DNA of 64,000 nt from Caenibius tardaugens NBRC 16725 (lineage in GTDB: Bacteria > Pseudomonadota > Alphaproteobacteria > Sphingomonadales > Sphingomonadaceae). The translations under genes and the position numbers were made by a program. The notes under the pieces were generated by a model. The model searched no databases. It had not been told where the DNA came from and was given only the letters and a program-made list of their open reading frames with translations. The DNA is taken from the NCBI RefSeq assembly GCF_003860345.1, contig NZ_CP034179.1, positions 2,774,001 to 2,838,000 of the forward strand, given 5' to 3'. Positions 1 to 8,582 of this stretch are shown one piece after another. Within the stretch, counting starts at the first letter, position 1. Every line of letters begins with the position of its first letter.

Positions 1-287
1 GTTGGGTGGAACGCGCCTTTGCGTCAACGCGCGCGCTGGCCCGGCCGGGGGTGCTGGAACAGGTGACGATACCGGTCCTGATTCTGGCGACGGCGAAGGA
101 CCGGCTTGTCGATCCGCGCGCGATAGCGCGCGCCGTGCGGCGCTTGCCCGATTGTGAAGAGTTGCTTTTCGGGCCGGAGGCGCGCCATGAGATTCTGCGT
201 GAGACGGATTCGGTCAGGGACCGGGCGCTGCGGGCGATCGATGGTTTCCTTGATCGCGTCGCGCCGCAACAGGAACCCGTCGGGTAA
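1..287 (+). CDS. Alpha/beta hydrolase, C-terminal fragment (lysophospholipase-like, S33 family)
   Basis: Only the last 95 or so codons are present; the frame runs in from the left edge with no start. The fragment has the closing part of an alpha/beta-hydrolase fold: a strand and loop with an Asp in the position of the acid residue (ILATAKDRLVDP, around positions 80-115) and then EARHEILRE, where the His would complete a Ser-Asp-His triad. This arrangement is usual in monoacylglycerol lipase / lysophospholipase L2-type serine hydrolases. The nucleophile Ser lies outside the window, so substrate cannot be judged. The following oxidoreductase begins about 12-36 bases after the TAA stop, so the two are probably co-transcribed. 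Confidence 0.75.
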   Translation, partial: WVERAFASTRALARPGVLEQVTIPVLILATAKDRLVDPRAIARAVRRLPDCEELLFGPEARHEILRETDSVRDRALRAIDGFLDRVAPQQEPVG

Positions 288-322
288 GCGAGGCTATCAT
301 TTCAGCGAATTTCGATATTGCT

Positions 323-1396
323 GTGATCGGTGCCGGAATGGCCGGAGCCAGTCTGACGGCTGAGGTGGCGCCGCATGCCCGCGTTCTCCTTCTCGAAATG
401 GAGGATGCGCCCGGTTACCACGCAACGGGGCGTTCCGCGGCCTTCTGGGTGGAAAGTTATGGCGGGCCGCAAGTCCAGCCGCTGACAGCCGCATCGGGCG
501 GCTGGCTGAACGAGGCGGGGTTCCTCCATGATCGTGGTGGGCTCAACATCGCACGGGCGGATCAGCGGGGCCTGCTGGATGCGTTCGAGGCGGAGTTTTC
601 CGCGCTGGGAATCCGGCTGGAACGCTGGGATCGCGCCGCGATGGAACAGGCGGTACCCGGTTTGCGCGCGGAATGGGTCGATGCGATCTATGAACCTGAC
701 AGCAAGGATATCGACGTTGGGGGCCTGCATGCGCATTTTCTGGCGCGTGCGCGGACTGCGGGTGCCCAGCCGCGCTGTCGCAGCCGGTTGACCGCGCTGG
801 AACGGGTGGCGTCAGGCTGGAGCCTGACTCTGGTTGACGGCACCCAATATACCGCATCGGTTCTTGTCAACGCCGCCGGGGCCTGGGCCGATGTGGTGGC
901 CGGGATGGCGGGTGTGCGCCCTCTGGGCATTCAGCCCTACCGGCGCACGATGCTGCAATTGCGGACGGAACCGCAACCGCGCGCGGATATGCCCGTCGTG
1001 CTCGACATCGGGGGCAGTTTCTACTTCAAACCGGAAAGCGGGCGCCTGTGGCTCAGCCCGCATGACGAAACGCCCAGTGCCCCCTGCGACGCGGCGCCCG
1101 AGGAAATCGATCTGGCACAGGCGATCGACCGGCTGGAACAGACTGTGGACTGGCGCATCGCGCAGTTGGAACACAAATGGGCCGGTTTGCGCAGTTTTGC
1201 GCCCGACCGGCTCCCGATCTATGGTTTTGATCCGCGTAACAGGGGCTTTTTCTGGTTCGCCGGGCAAGGGGGATTTGGCATTCAGACCGCCCCTGCGGCA
1301 GCGCGGCTGGCGGGACAGTTGCTTCTGAACCTGTCGTCCGATGATATGACCCGCAGGCTTGATCCGGCGCTCTACAGCCCTGCAAGATTCGGCTAG
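323..1396 (+). CDS. FAD-dependent oxidoreductase, DAO (D-amino-acid oxidase/glycerol-3-phosphate dehydrogenase) family
   Basis: A dinucleotide-binding motif (VIGAGMAGASL) opens the protein, an acidic residue ends the second strand (LLLEME), and GYHATGRSAAF matches the FAD-contact region of DAO-family enzymes. The C-terminal GLRSFAPDRLPIYG...GFFWFAGQGGFGIQTAPAAARL is the typical closing FAD-binding segment. Around 357 residues is the usual size. Probable role: cytosolic, FAD-linked oxidation of an amine or amino acid; substrate unknown. The only ATG/GTG/TTG start in frame after the stop at 251-253 is GTG 323, but that would begin inside the first beta strand: the frame reads ISANFDIAVIGAGMAG from 296 onward, with a GCGAGG ribosome-site-like stretch at 288-293. 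The real start may be ATT 299 or ATC 296. Confidence 0.82.
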   Translation: MIGAGMAGASLTAEVAPHARVLLLEMEDAPGYHATGRSAAFWVESYGGPQVQPLTAASGGWLNEAGFLHDRGGLNIARADQRGLLDAFEAEFSALGIRLERWDRAAMEQAVPGLRAEWVDAIYEPDSKDIDVGGLHAHFLARARTAGAQPRCRSRLTALERVASGWSLTLVDGTQYTASVLVNAAGAWADVVAGMAGVRPLGIQPYRRTMLQLRTEPQPRADMPVVLDIGGSFYFKPESGRLWLSPHDETPSAPCDAAPEEIDLAQAIDRLEQTVDWRIAQLEHKWAGLRSFAPDRLPIYGFDPRNRGFFWFAGQGGFGIQTAPAAARLAGQLLLNLSSDDMTRRLDPALYSPARFG

Positions 1397-1453
1397 CCAA
1401 GTCTTGCAGGCGCGCTAGTCTCCACGCGCTCAGCAACCATGTGGAGAGTCGTT

Positions 1454-1630
1454 ATGGCGCATCGTTTCGAGATTCGGAAAAACAAGAAAGGCGAATACGT
1501 TGCTTACTTCTGCTACAATGCAGAAACGATGTTCTGGACGGAAGGCTATGCTTCCAAGGCAAGCGCCCAGAACGCCATTGATTCCATAAAGAAGAACGGC
1601 CCGGCGGCAGAAACCGTCGACGCCACTTGA
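1454..1630 (+). CDS. YegP/DUF1508-like small protein
   Basis: A 58-residue protein with a single DUF1508-type unit: FEIRKNKKGEYVAYFCYNAE followed by EGYASKASAQNAIDSIKKN, which is the beta-beta-beta-alpha repeat of YegP proteins. E. coli YegP has two such units; one-unit versions are common in alphaproteobacteria. Function is not established. ATG 1454 is preferred over GTG-like upstream codons because the domain begins right there (MAHRFEIRKN). It stands alone, followed by a strong hairpin and then the convergent rnhA. Confidence 0.75.
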   Translation: MAHRFEIRKNKKGEYVAYFCYNAETMFWTEGYASKASAQNAIDSIKKNGPAAETVDAT

Positions 1631-1640
1631 TTGTGCTCTG

Positions 1641-1697
1641 ACCGGCATGCCGGTGCGGGGGCATAGCAAGGATGCCTTGCTGTGCTATGCGCACCGG
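1641..1697. terminator. Intergenic palindrome and long hairpin between convergent genes
   Basis: 1641-1654 is a perfect 14-base palindrome (ACCGGCATGCCGGT). Overlapping it, CCGGTGC (1650-1656) plus GCATAGCAAGG (1661-1671) can pair with CCTTG...CTATGC-GCACCGG (1675-1697), giving a long bulged stem. There is no T-run on either side, so it is not a textbook intrinsic terminator. Its location between the ends of the YegP-like gene and rnhA fits a two-way transcript end or RNA 3' stabiliser. Confidence 0.45.
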
Positions 1698-1753
1698 TTG
1701 CCGTTGGTCCGGGCGTTTTCAGGCCGGGAAAGGTCGGATATGCGCCCTTGGGG

Positions 1754-2194
1754 CTAGCCTTGCGCCGCCGCGATGGCGGCATCACTGGCCAGTTTATCGA
1801 CCCGCTCGTTTTCCGGGTGGCCCGAATGGCCCTTGACCCAGATCCATTCGATCTTGTGCTTGGCGGCAACCTCGATCAGGTCGTGCCACAGTTCGGCGTT
1901 CTGTACCGGCTTCTTGCTGGCGGTGACCCAGCCGTTGCGTTTCCAGCCGTGAACCCAGCGGGTGATCCCGTCCATCACATATTTGCTGTCGGTATGCAGC
2001 AGCACCTCGCACGGTTCGATCAGGGCGTCGAGCGCGCGAATGGCGGCGGTCATTTCCATGCGATTGTTGGTGGTATGGGGATCGGAACCGGATAGTTCCT
2101 TTTCATGCTTGCCCATGCGCAGCAGTGCGCCCCAGCCACCGGGGCCGGGATTACCCTTGCAGGCGCCATCGGTAAAAATCTCGACATGTTTCAT
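1754..2194 (-). CDS. rnhA: Ribonuclease HI
   Basis: A 146-residue protein matching the full length of bacterial RNase HI, which cleaves the RNA strand of RNA-DNA hybrids in the cytosol (R-loops, Okazaki primers). The catalytic set is complete: D9 ([15 protein letters not shown]), E47 (NNRMEMTA), D69 (HTDSKYV), H123 and D133 ([14 protein letters not shown]). ATG 2194 puts D9 at the usual distance from the N-terminus; a TTG at 2212 that overlaps the thrB stop (TTGA) would add six residues and is the alternative start. It lies directly downstream of thrB, and the thrB-rnhA pair is a common arrangement in Sphingomonadales. Confidence 0.95.
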   Translation of the reverse strand: MKHVEIFTDGACKGNPGPGGWGALLRMGKHEKELSGSDPHTTNNRMEMTAAIRALDALIEPCEVLLHTDSKYVMDGITRWVHGWKRNGWVTASKKPVQNAELWHDLIEVAAKHKIEWIWVKGHSGHPENERVDKLASDAAIAAAQG

Positions 2195-2208
2195 GCGCTT
2201 GCCATGCC

Positions 2209-3192
2209 TCAATCGTGCGGTAGCGGAAAGGCTGCATCGCCCTTTTCCGCATAGAATCGCAGCCGCCGGGCAAAATCCATCGGGTCTTTGCGGGTCACCA
2301 GCGCGTCCGCCGGCGTGTGCAGCCAGTCATAGGCGCGGGTCATCATGAAACGCATGGCCGCGCCGCGCGCCAGAACGGGCAGGGCGTGGCGTTCATCGCG
2401 CGAAAGCGGGCGGACTGCGCAATAGCCTTCGATCAGCGCGGCGGCCACGGCGGGCCGGAAACTGCCATCCGCCTCGAAACACCATGCGGCATGGGTGACA
2501 GCGAGATCGTAGGCGGCGATATCGTTGCAGGCGAAATAGAAATCGATCAGCCCGCCGACCGCATCGCCCAGCATCAGGACATTGTCGGGGAACAGATCGG
2601 CATGGATCACCGCATGCGGCAGGGCTGCGGGCCAGTTCGCCTGAAGAAAGGCCAGTTCGCCTTGCACGAGGTCAGGCAGTTCGGGGTTGATCGAGGCAAG
2701 GCCGGCTTCCCCGCAGTCGTCCGCCAGTTCGCGCCAGCTTGGCAGGCTGAGGCCGTTGGCGCGGCTTGCCGGGAAATCGGCTGAAGCCAGATGGATGCCG
2801 GCCAACGCTGCCCCGACGGAGCGTGCCTGCGCCGGTTCGGGATGATCGACAGATACCCCCGGCAGAAATTCGATCAGCGCCACGGCCTTTTCGCCCAGCA
2901 TGCGATAGGCCCGGTTTGCGCGATCATGGATCGTGCGCGGTACCGGGCAGCCTTTCGCGGCCAGATGATCGAGCAGCCCAAGAAAGAAAGGCAGTTCGTT
3001 GAGATCGATCCGCCGTTCGTACATGGTCAGGATGAAACGTGCCCCGGTGCCATCCTTGCCCGTGGTTTCGATCAGCCAGTTCGAATTGGACACACCTTCG
3101 GCAATGCCCTTGGCAGAGGTGAGCGTGCCGACATCGTATTCCTGGATAAGGCTGGCGAGTTCCTCGGCACCGAGATGGGTGTAAACGGCCAT
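2209..3192 (-). CDS. thrB: Homoserine kinase, choline-kinase-like (ThrB type II)
   Basis: A 327-residue protein of the aminoglycoside phosphotransferase/choline kinase fold, the form of homoserine kinase used by many alpha- and betaproteobacteria instead of the GHMP type. It phosphorylates homoserine in threonine synthesis. The N-terminal segment around residues 28-43 ([16 protein letters not shown]) is the ATP-loop region; the Brenner motif [10 protein letters not shown] (197-206) and IDFYFACND (216-224) hold the catalytic and Mg-binding Asp residues. Last bases overlap a possible TTG start of rnhA. ispH lies just upstream on the same strand (14-base gap), suggesting an ispH-thrB-rnhA operon. 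Confidence 0.93.
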   Translation of the reverse strand: MAVYTHLGAEELASLIQEYDVGTLTSAKGIAEGVSNSNWLIETTGKDGTGARFILTMYERRIDLNELPFFLGLLDHLAAKGCPVPRTIHDRANRAYRMLGEKAVALIEFLPGVSVDHPEPAQARSVGAALAGIHLASADFPASRANGLSLPSWRELADDCGEAGLASINPELPDLVQGELAFLQANWPAALPHAVIHADLFPDNVLMLGDAVGGLIDFYFACNDIAAYDLAVTHAAWCFEADGSFRPAVAAALIEGYCAVRPLSRDERHALPVLARGAAMRFMMTRAYDWLHTPADALVTRKDPMDFARRLRFYAEKGDAAFPLPHD

Positions 3193-3206
3193 TTAGCGTG
3201 CGAACC

Positions 3207-4181
3207 TCATTCCGTAAGCTGGCGGGGCAGCTTGAAAATCATACGTTCCTCGGCGGCGATATGCGTGCGCTCTTCCACGCTGCGCCATTCGCCCAAACGG
3301 TCGATGACTTCGCGTACCAGCACTTCGGGCGCTGAGGCACCGGCGGTGATCCCGACCGTGCCCACACCGTCCAGCCATTCGGGCTGGATATCGCTGGCGC
3401 GGCCAATCAGCCGTGCCGGGGTGCCGCTGCGATCCGCGACTTCGACCAGCCGTACCGAGTTGGAGGAATTCGGCGCGCCGATCACCAGCACCAGATCGCA
3501 TTCGGGTGCGATCGCCTTGACCGCCGCCTGCCGGTTGGACGTGGCGTAGCAGATATCTTCCGCTTTCGGCCCGACGATATCGGGATAGCGCTGGCGCAGT
3601 GCGGCAACGATGGCGGCGGTATCGTCCACCGAAAGCGTCGTCTGTGTCAGGAAGGCCAGCTTCGTGCCGGTGGCGAATGCCAGCGTGGCGACATCGTCCA
3701 GCGATTCGACCAGCGTCATCGCCCCATCGGGTACCTGTCCGAAGGTTCCGATGACTTCGGGATGGCCGCGATGACCGATAAACACGATATGGCGCCCGGC
3801 TTCGACCTGGCGTTCCGCCTGACGGTGGACCTTGCTGACCAGCGGGCAGGTGGCATCGAGATAGTCCAGCCCGCGTGCTTCGGCATTGGCGGGCACGGCC
3901 TTGGGCACGCCGTGGGCGCTGAACACCACCGGCACACCATCGGGCACCTTGTCCAGTTCTTCCACAAAAACAGCGCCTTTTGCCTTCAGCCCATCGACGA
4001 CAAAGCGGTTGTGGACGATTTCATGACGCACGTAGACCGGCGCGCCATAGCGTTCGAGCGCGCGTTCGACGATCTCGATCGCCCTGTCGACACCGGCGCA
4101 AAAACCGCGCGGCGCGGCCACCAGCACGGTCAGCGGCGGCAATCCATCTTTTGTCACTGGGTTTGGCGGGGTTGCATTCAT
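3207..4181 (-). CDS. ispH: 4-hydroxy-3-methylbut-2-enyl diphosphate reductase
   Basis: Last enzyme of the MEP isoprenoid pathway, converting HMBPP to IPP and DMAPP with an iron-sulfur cluster. The three cluster cysteines are visible: C28 ([11 protein letters not shown]), C112 (DATCPLVSK) and C211 ([11 protein letters not shown]). The substrate-binding His motif [10 protein letters not shown] is at 53-62 and [12 protein letters not shown] at 134-145. The ATG at 4181 (324 residues) is chosen because AGAGG lies 8-9 bases upstream; an in-frame start at 4217 would add 12 residues. First gene of the leftward ispH-thrB-rnhA group; isoprenoids feed carotenoids, quinones and undecaprenyl carrier. Confidence 0.96.
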   Translation of the reverse strand: MNATPPNPVTKDGLPPLTVLVAAPRGFCAGVDRAIEIVERALERYGAPVYVRHEIVHNRFVVDGLKAKGAVFVEELDKVPDGVPVVFSAHGVPKAVPANAEARGLDYLDATCPLVSKVHRQAERQVEAGRHIVFIGHRGHPEVIGTFGQVPDGAMTLVESLDDVATLAFATGTKLAFLTQTTLSVDDTAAIVAALRQRYPDIVGPKAEDICYATSNRQAAVKAIAPECDLVLVIGAPNSSNSVRLVEVADRSGTPARLIGRASDIQPEWLDGVGTVGITAGASAPEVLVREVIDRLGEWRSVEERTHIAAEERMIFKLPRQLTE

Positions 4182-4308
4182 GCCAGTGCCTCTACGGATT
4201 GCGGCCGGTTCCAGCAAGCTTGCGCTTCAGGTGAAATGCCCCAGACCCGTTGCGCTTTCTCGGTACAGGCCGTAGGGCTGCTCCCCGACCTTTCGACGAG
4301 GAACGAAC

Positions 4309-4959
4309 ATGACCGCTCGCTTTCGCCTGTTTGCTCTTGCGCTTTGCGCTACTGCCGCCCTCGCCGGTTGCAAGTCCAAGGGTGACATTGTCGTGGAAGA
4401 AGGCATCGGGATCACCGCGCTGCGCACGGTATGTCCCGCTGTCGGCATTCCCGATTACACGGGCGATGTGACGCTGTTCAAATCCGCCGATCGCACGGCC
4501 GCATCGATGGATGTCACGGCCGCGATCACCAATGTGCGCGTGACCTGCAACGATGAATCGGCCGAAGTCTATTCCGCTGCAACATTCGATGTGGTGGCCC
4601 GCCGTTACAATACGCAGGGTCCGGCTTCGGTAACCTTGCCCTATTTTTCCACGGTGGTGCGCGGTGACAGTTCGATCGTGTCCAAGCGAGTCGGCACGGT
4701 AACGCTGAATTTCGCACCGGGTCAGGAACGGGCACAGGCATCGGCGCAGGCTGCGGCCTATGTCAATCGCGCTGAAGCGACGCTGCCGGAAGACATTCGC
4801 AAGCGAATCACCCAGCGGCGCAAATCGGGCGATGCCGATGCGGCAGTCGATCCGCTGACCGATCCGGAAGTGAAAGCCGCGCTCGCCCGCGCCAGTTTTG
4901 AGCTGCTGATCGGCTTCCAGCTGACCAAGGATCAACTGGCCTATAACGTCACACGTTAA
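4309..4959 (+). CDS. Hypothetical lipoprotein
   Basis: A 216-residue protein with a clear lipoprotein signal: charged start, hydrophobic stretch (LFALALCATAALAGC) and lipobox ending at C21. After it the chain is a beta-rich domain to about residue 150, with conserved-looking V/T strands, then a charged helix (RAEATLPEDIRKRITQRRKSG) and a C-terminal helical tail. No enzymatic motif seen and no family recognised with certainty. A GAGGAACGA ribosome site precedes the ATG. It is divergent from ispH and followed 46 bases later by argS. Confidence 0.75.
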   Translation: MTARFRLFALALCATAALAGCKSKGDIVVEEGIGITALRTVCPAVGIPDYTGDVTLFKSADRTAASMDVTAAITNVRVTCNDESAEVYSAATFDVVARRYNTQGPASVTLPYFSTVVRGDSSIVSKRVGTVTLNFAPGQERAQASAQAAAYVNRAEATLPEDIRKRITQRRKSGDADAAVDPLTDPEVKAALARASFELLIGFQLTKDQLAYNVTR

Positions 4960-5005
4960 GCGACAGCCTTTCCCCGCGCGCGTAAACCCGCTAACCGCGC
5001 GGACC

Positions 5006-6751
5006 ATGTCGGATATCACTACGCTTTACGCCGCCTTTGCGGCCCATATCGCCACGGCGCTGGATGCACTCGAACGGGAAGGCGCGCTGCCCGCAGGCTT
5101 GCCGCGCGACAATGTCACCGTCGAGCCACCCCGCGACGCGAGCCATGGCGATCTTGCCACCAACGCGGCCATGGTGCTGGCGAAGCCCGCCAAAACCAAT
5201 CCGCGCGCGCTGGCGGAATTGCTGACTGCGAAACTGGGCGAACTGCCCGATGTCGCCAGTGCGGAAATTGCCGGGCCGGGCTTTATCAACTTGCGGCTGG
5301 CCGATGGGGCATGGCGCCGGGAAATTGCCGGTATCGCTGCGCTGGGCGCCGACTATGGCCGTTCCGATGCGGGCGGTGGCAGCACGGTCAACGTCGAATA
5401 TGTATCTGCCAATCCCACAGGGCCGATGCACATGGGGCATTGCCGGGGGGCCGTGGTGGGCGATGCGCTGGCGACGCTGCTGGAATATGCGGGCCATAAG
5501 GTGGTGCGCGAATATTACATCAATGATGCGGGGGCGCAGGTGCAGGTGCTCGCCCGCTCGGTGCACATCCGTTATCGCGAGGCGCTGGGCGAAGCTGTGG
5601 GGGAAATCCCCGAAGGGCTCTATCCGGGGGACTATCTGGTTCCCGTGGGGCAGGCGCTGGCCCAGGAATTCGGGGATCGTTACGCCGCCGCACCCGAATC
5701 CGAATGGCTGGACCTGTTCCGCACCCGCGCCGTTGCCGCGATGATGGACATGATTCGGGCCGATCTCGCCCTTCTGGGCATCCGGCACGATGTGTTTTCA
5801 TCCGAGGCGGAACTGCAGGCGGCAGGCAAACCGGCGGAAGCCGAAGCATGGCTGCGCGCGCACGATCTGGTGTACGACGGCATTCTCGAAGCCCCCAAGG
5901 GCAAGACGCCTGACGATTGGGAGCCGGTGGAACTGCCGCTGTTCCGTTCGACCCGTTTCGGGGATGATCAGGATCGCCCGATCCGGAAAAGCGACGGCAA
6001 CTGGACTTATTTCGGGGCCGATCTGGCCTATCACTTCCAGAAGGCGGAAAGCGCCGACGCGCTGGTCGATATCTGGGGCGCGGACCACGCCGGCACGGTC
6101 AAGCGGATCAAGGCCGCTGTCGCCGCGCTGACCGAAGGCGCGGGGCGGACGCTGCCGTTTGAAGTCAAGCTGGTGCAGATGGTGCAATTGCTGCGCGATG
6201 GCGAACCGGTGAAAATGTCGAAGCGGGCGGGCACTTTCGTGACGCTGGCCGATGTTGTGCGCGAAGTGGGCAAGGACGTGGTGCGCTTCACCATGCTGAC
6301 CCGCAAACCCGAGGCGCAGATGGATTTCGATTTCGCCAAAGTGGTGGAAGCGAGCAAGGACAACCCGGTCTTCTACGTGCAATATGCCCATGCGCGGATC
6401 GCCTCGACCTTGCGCAAGGCTGCCGAACAGGGCCTTGCGCCTGCGCCCGATCATGTCGAACGGCTGGGCGCGGAAGAACTGGAACTGGTCAAGCTGGCCG
6501 CGCAATTCCCGCGGACCGTCGAAGCGGCGGCTGCCGCGCGCGAACCGCACCGCATTGCCTTCTTCCTCAACGATCTGGCCGCAGCGTTCCATGCCTACTG
6601 GAATCTCGGCAACGACCGTCCGGACAAACGCTATATTGTTGTAGATGACCCAGAATTAACCAGTGCGCGGCTTTTCCTTGCTATCCAGATCGGACAAGTG
6701 TTGAAAAACGGTCTCGCCCTGCTGGGCGTGGAGGCAGTGGAGGAATTGTAG
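5006..6751 (+). CDS. argS: Arginyl-tRNA synthetase
   Basis: A 581-residue class I synthetase charging tRNA-Arg. The N-terminal Add1 domain (DASHGDLATNAAM, 44-56) is followed by the catalytic signature GPMHMGHCRG with the HIGH-equivalent HMGH at 142-145 and the KMSKRAG loop at 403-409. Adjacent motifs such as VEYVSANPTGP and WGADHAGTVKR match ArgRS. The C-terminal DALR anticodon-binding domain covers the last 120 or so residues (FYVQYAHARI...). Length is normal. The stop is one base from the next gene's ATG, so the SPOR protein is translated from a ribosome site inside the argS end (GGAGG). Confidence 0.97.
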   Translation: MSDITTLYAAFAAHIATALDALEREGALPAGLPRDNVTVEPPRDASHGDLATNAAMVLAKPAKTNPRALAELLTAKLGELPDVASAEIAGPGFINLRLADGAWRREIAGIAALGADYGRSDAGGGSTVNVEYVSANPTGPMHMGHCRGAVVGDALATLLEYAGHKVVREYYINDAGAQVQVLARSVHIRYREALGEAVGEIPEGLYPGDYLVPVGQALAQEFGDRYAAAPESEWLDLFRTRAVAAMMDMIRADLALLGIRHDVFSSEAELQAAGKPAEAEAWLRAHDLVYDGILEAPKGKTPDDWEPVELPLFRSTRFGDDQDRPIRKSDGNWTYFGADLAYHFQKAESADALVDIWGADHAGTVKRIKAAVAALTEGAGRTLPFEVKLVQMVQLLRDGEPVKMSKRAGTFVTLADVVREVGKDVVRFTMLTRKPEAQMDFDFAKVVEASKDNPVFYVQYAHARIASTLRKAAEQGLAPAPDHVERLGAEELELVKLAAQFPRTVEAAAAAREPHRIAFFLNDLAAAFHAYWNLGNDRPDKRYIVVDDPELTSARLFLAIQIGQVLKNGLALLGVEAVEEL

Positions 6752-6752
6752 G

Positions 6753-7469
6753 ATGGGCGGAATGGGGGAATTCAGCCGCAACGGTGATGGGGGTTCGTTC
6801 GGAACGGGCAGCACCGCACAGCTCGCGCTGGACGACGAAGACGATCGTCTCCCCTGGCTCGAGTCCGGCGAAGAGGATGTCGAGGAAGGCGTCGATACGG
6901 GCCGTCTGGTCGGTTTTGCGCTGATCGGCCTTGCTGCGCTGGTTGCGATTGTTGGCCTGATCTGGTGGCTGGGCAACCGCGGCGACAGCGCCGAACTGGT
7001 TGCTGATGGCCGCACGATCGAGGCGCCCGATGCCCCTTACAAGACCAGGCCCGAGAATCCCGGCGGCAAGGAATTTGCCGGCACCGGCGATACCAGCTTC
7101 AAGGTGGGCGAAGGGGCCAGTACCGACAGCAAGCTGGCCACAGCCCCGGCCGCCAAACCCAGCGTGCCCGCCAAACAGCCGGATGCGGCTGGCGGCAAGG
7201 TGAACGATGGGGCGAACGATACGGCCAATGTTCCGGGCGTTGGGGTGCAGGTCGGCGCCTATAACAGCAAGGAACAGGCGCAGGCGGGCTGGACCACGCT
7301 CTACACCGCGAACGAGGCGTTGCATGGCTACAAGTACCGGATCGTGCAGGGCACGGCCGATATCGGCACTGTGTACCGGCTTCAGGCGGTAACCGGCGAT
7401 GTCGCTTCGGCGGAGGCGCTGTGTTCCCGGCTTAAGGCCGCTGGCACGGCCTGTCAGGTCAAGCGCTGA
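6753..7469 (+). CDS. SPOR-domain membrane protein
   Basis: 238 residues: a cytoplasmic acidic N-terminus (about 1-50), one membrane segment (LVGFALIGLAALVAIVGLIWWLG, about 51-73), a low-complexity Pro/Ala/Lys linker, and a C-terminal SPOR domain (VGVQVGAYNSKEQAQAGW ... LQAVTGDVASAEALCSRLKAAGTAC, about 160-238). SPOR domains bind denuded septal glycan, so a role at the division septum is likely. It begins one base after argS and is followed by nagZ, a peptidoglycan-recycling enzyme, which fits a wall-related job. Confidence 0.88.
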   Translation: MGGMGEFSRNGDGGSFGTGSTAQLALDDEDDRLPWLESGEEDVEEGVDTGRLVGFALIGLAALVAIVGLIWWLGNRGDSAELVADGRTIEAPDAPYKTRPENPGGKEFAGTGDTSFKVGEGASTDSKLATAPAAKPSVPAKQPDAAGGKVNDGANDTANVPGVGVQVGAYNSKEQAQAGWTTLYTANEALHGYKYRIVQGTADIGTVYRLQAVTGDVASAEALCSRLKAAGTACQVKR

Positions 7470-7562
7470 CGACCATCTGCCGGTACCGGGTCTTTCCGTA
7501 ATCCACATGCGCGGTGTGGCGCACGCTTGCCACATCCGCGCTTTGCTGCGAGTTTCCCGTCT

Positions 7563-8582
7563 ATGACGCCCGCGATTTTCGGTATGGCCGGACCGGCATT
7601 GACCGCCGAGGAGCGGGCATTCTTCCGCGAAAGCGATCCTGCGGGCTACATCCTGTTCGGGCGGAACGTGGAAAACCGCGCGCAAGTGCGGGCGCTGACG
7701 GATTCGCTGCGGGACCTGCATGGCCGCGACGATCTGTTTATCTGCATCGATCAGGAAGGCGGCCGGGTGGCGCGGATGAAACCGCCTGAATGGCTGGCTT
7801 TCCCCCCGGGTGAGGTGTTCGACCGGCTTTACGATATCGCGCCTGCCAGCGCGATCGAAGCCGCGCGCGCCAATGCGGAGGCGCTGGGCCTCGATCTGGC
7901 CGAAGTCGGCATATCGGTCGATTGCCTGCCCTTGCTCGATGTGCGGCAACCCGGCGCGCATGATGTGATCGGTGACCGGGCGCTGGGGCAGGAACCGCAG
8001 CGTGTGGCCGCGTTGGGCCGGGCGGTGCTGGATGGTCTGGCCCGCGCAGGTGTCGTCGGCATTGTGAAACATATCCCGGGGCACGGCCGGGCCTTGTGCG
8101 ACAGCCACAAACACTTGCCGACAGTAACCGCCAGTGCGGAAGACCTTGAATCGGACATTGCACCCTTCCGCACGCTGGCCAGTGCCCCCGTCGCGATGAC
8201 CGCACATATCGTCTACACCGCATGGGATAGCGAAAATCCCGCCACCCAGTCGCCATTCGTGATCGCGGAAATCATTCGCAAGCGGATCGGTTTTGATGGC
8301 CTGCTGCTCAGCGATGATCTCGATATGGAAGCCTTGTCGGGCACTGTGCCGGAACGCGCGGAACGGGCCGTGGCTGCGGGTTGCGATCTGGCGCTCAATT
8401 GCTGGGGGCGCATGGAGGATATGATCGGCATCGCCGAACGCCTGCCGCCGATGCGCGCGGACAGCCGGGATCGGCTCGATCGCGCCATGGCATCGATCCG
8501 CGGTCGGGTTGCCGGGGAGGATCAGGCGCGGCTGCTGGCCCGGCGTGACGGTCTGCTCGGCCTGTCCGGGGCGAACGCGTGA
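7563..8582 (+). CDS. nagZ: Beta-N-acetylhexosaminidase
   Basis: Glycoside hydrolase family 3 enzyme of 339 residues that removes GlcNAc from GlcNAc-anhydroMurNAc peptides during cytosolic peptidoglycan recycling. Seen: IDQEGGRVAR (62-71), KHIPGHGRALCDSHK (from 169; the catalytic His loop), and LLLSDDLDMEALSG with the Asp nucleophile near 251. Single-domain length agrees with NagZ rather than large periplasmic GH3 glucosidases. ATG 7563 begins at the conserved N-terminus (TPAIFGMAGPALT); a TTG at 7527 in frame is less likely. It ends in a 4-base GTGA overlap with scpA. Confidence 0.93.
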   Translation: MTPAIFGMAGPALTAEERAFFRESDPAGYILFGRNVENRAQVRALTDSLRDLHGRDDLFICIDQEGGRVARMKPPEWLAFPPGEVFDRLYDIAPASAIEAARANAEALGLDLAEVGISVDCLPLLDVRQPGAHDVIGDRALGQEPQRVAALGRAVLDGLARAGVVGIVKHIPGHGRALCDSHKHLPTVTASAEDLESDIAPFRTLASAPVAMTAHIVYTAWDSENPATQSPFVIAEIIRKRIGFDGLLLSDDLDMEALSGTVPERAERAVAAGCDLALNCWGRMEDMIGIAERLPPMRADSRDRLDRAMASIRGRVAGEDQARLLARRDGLLGLSGANA

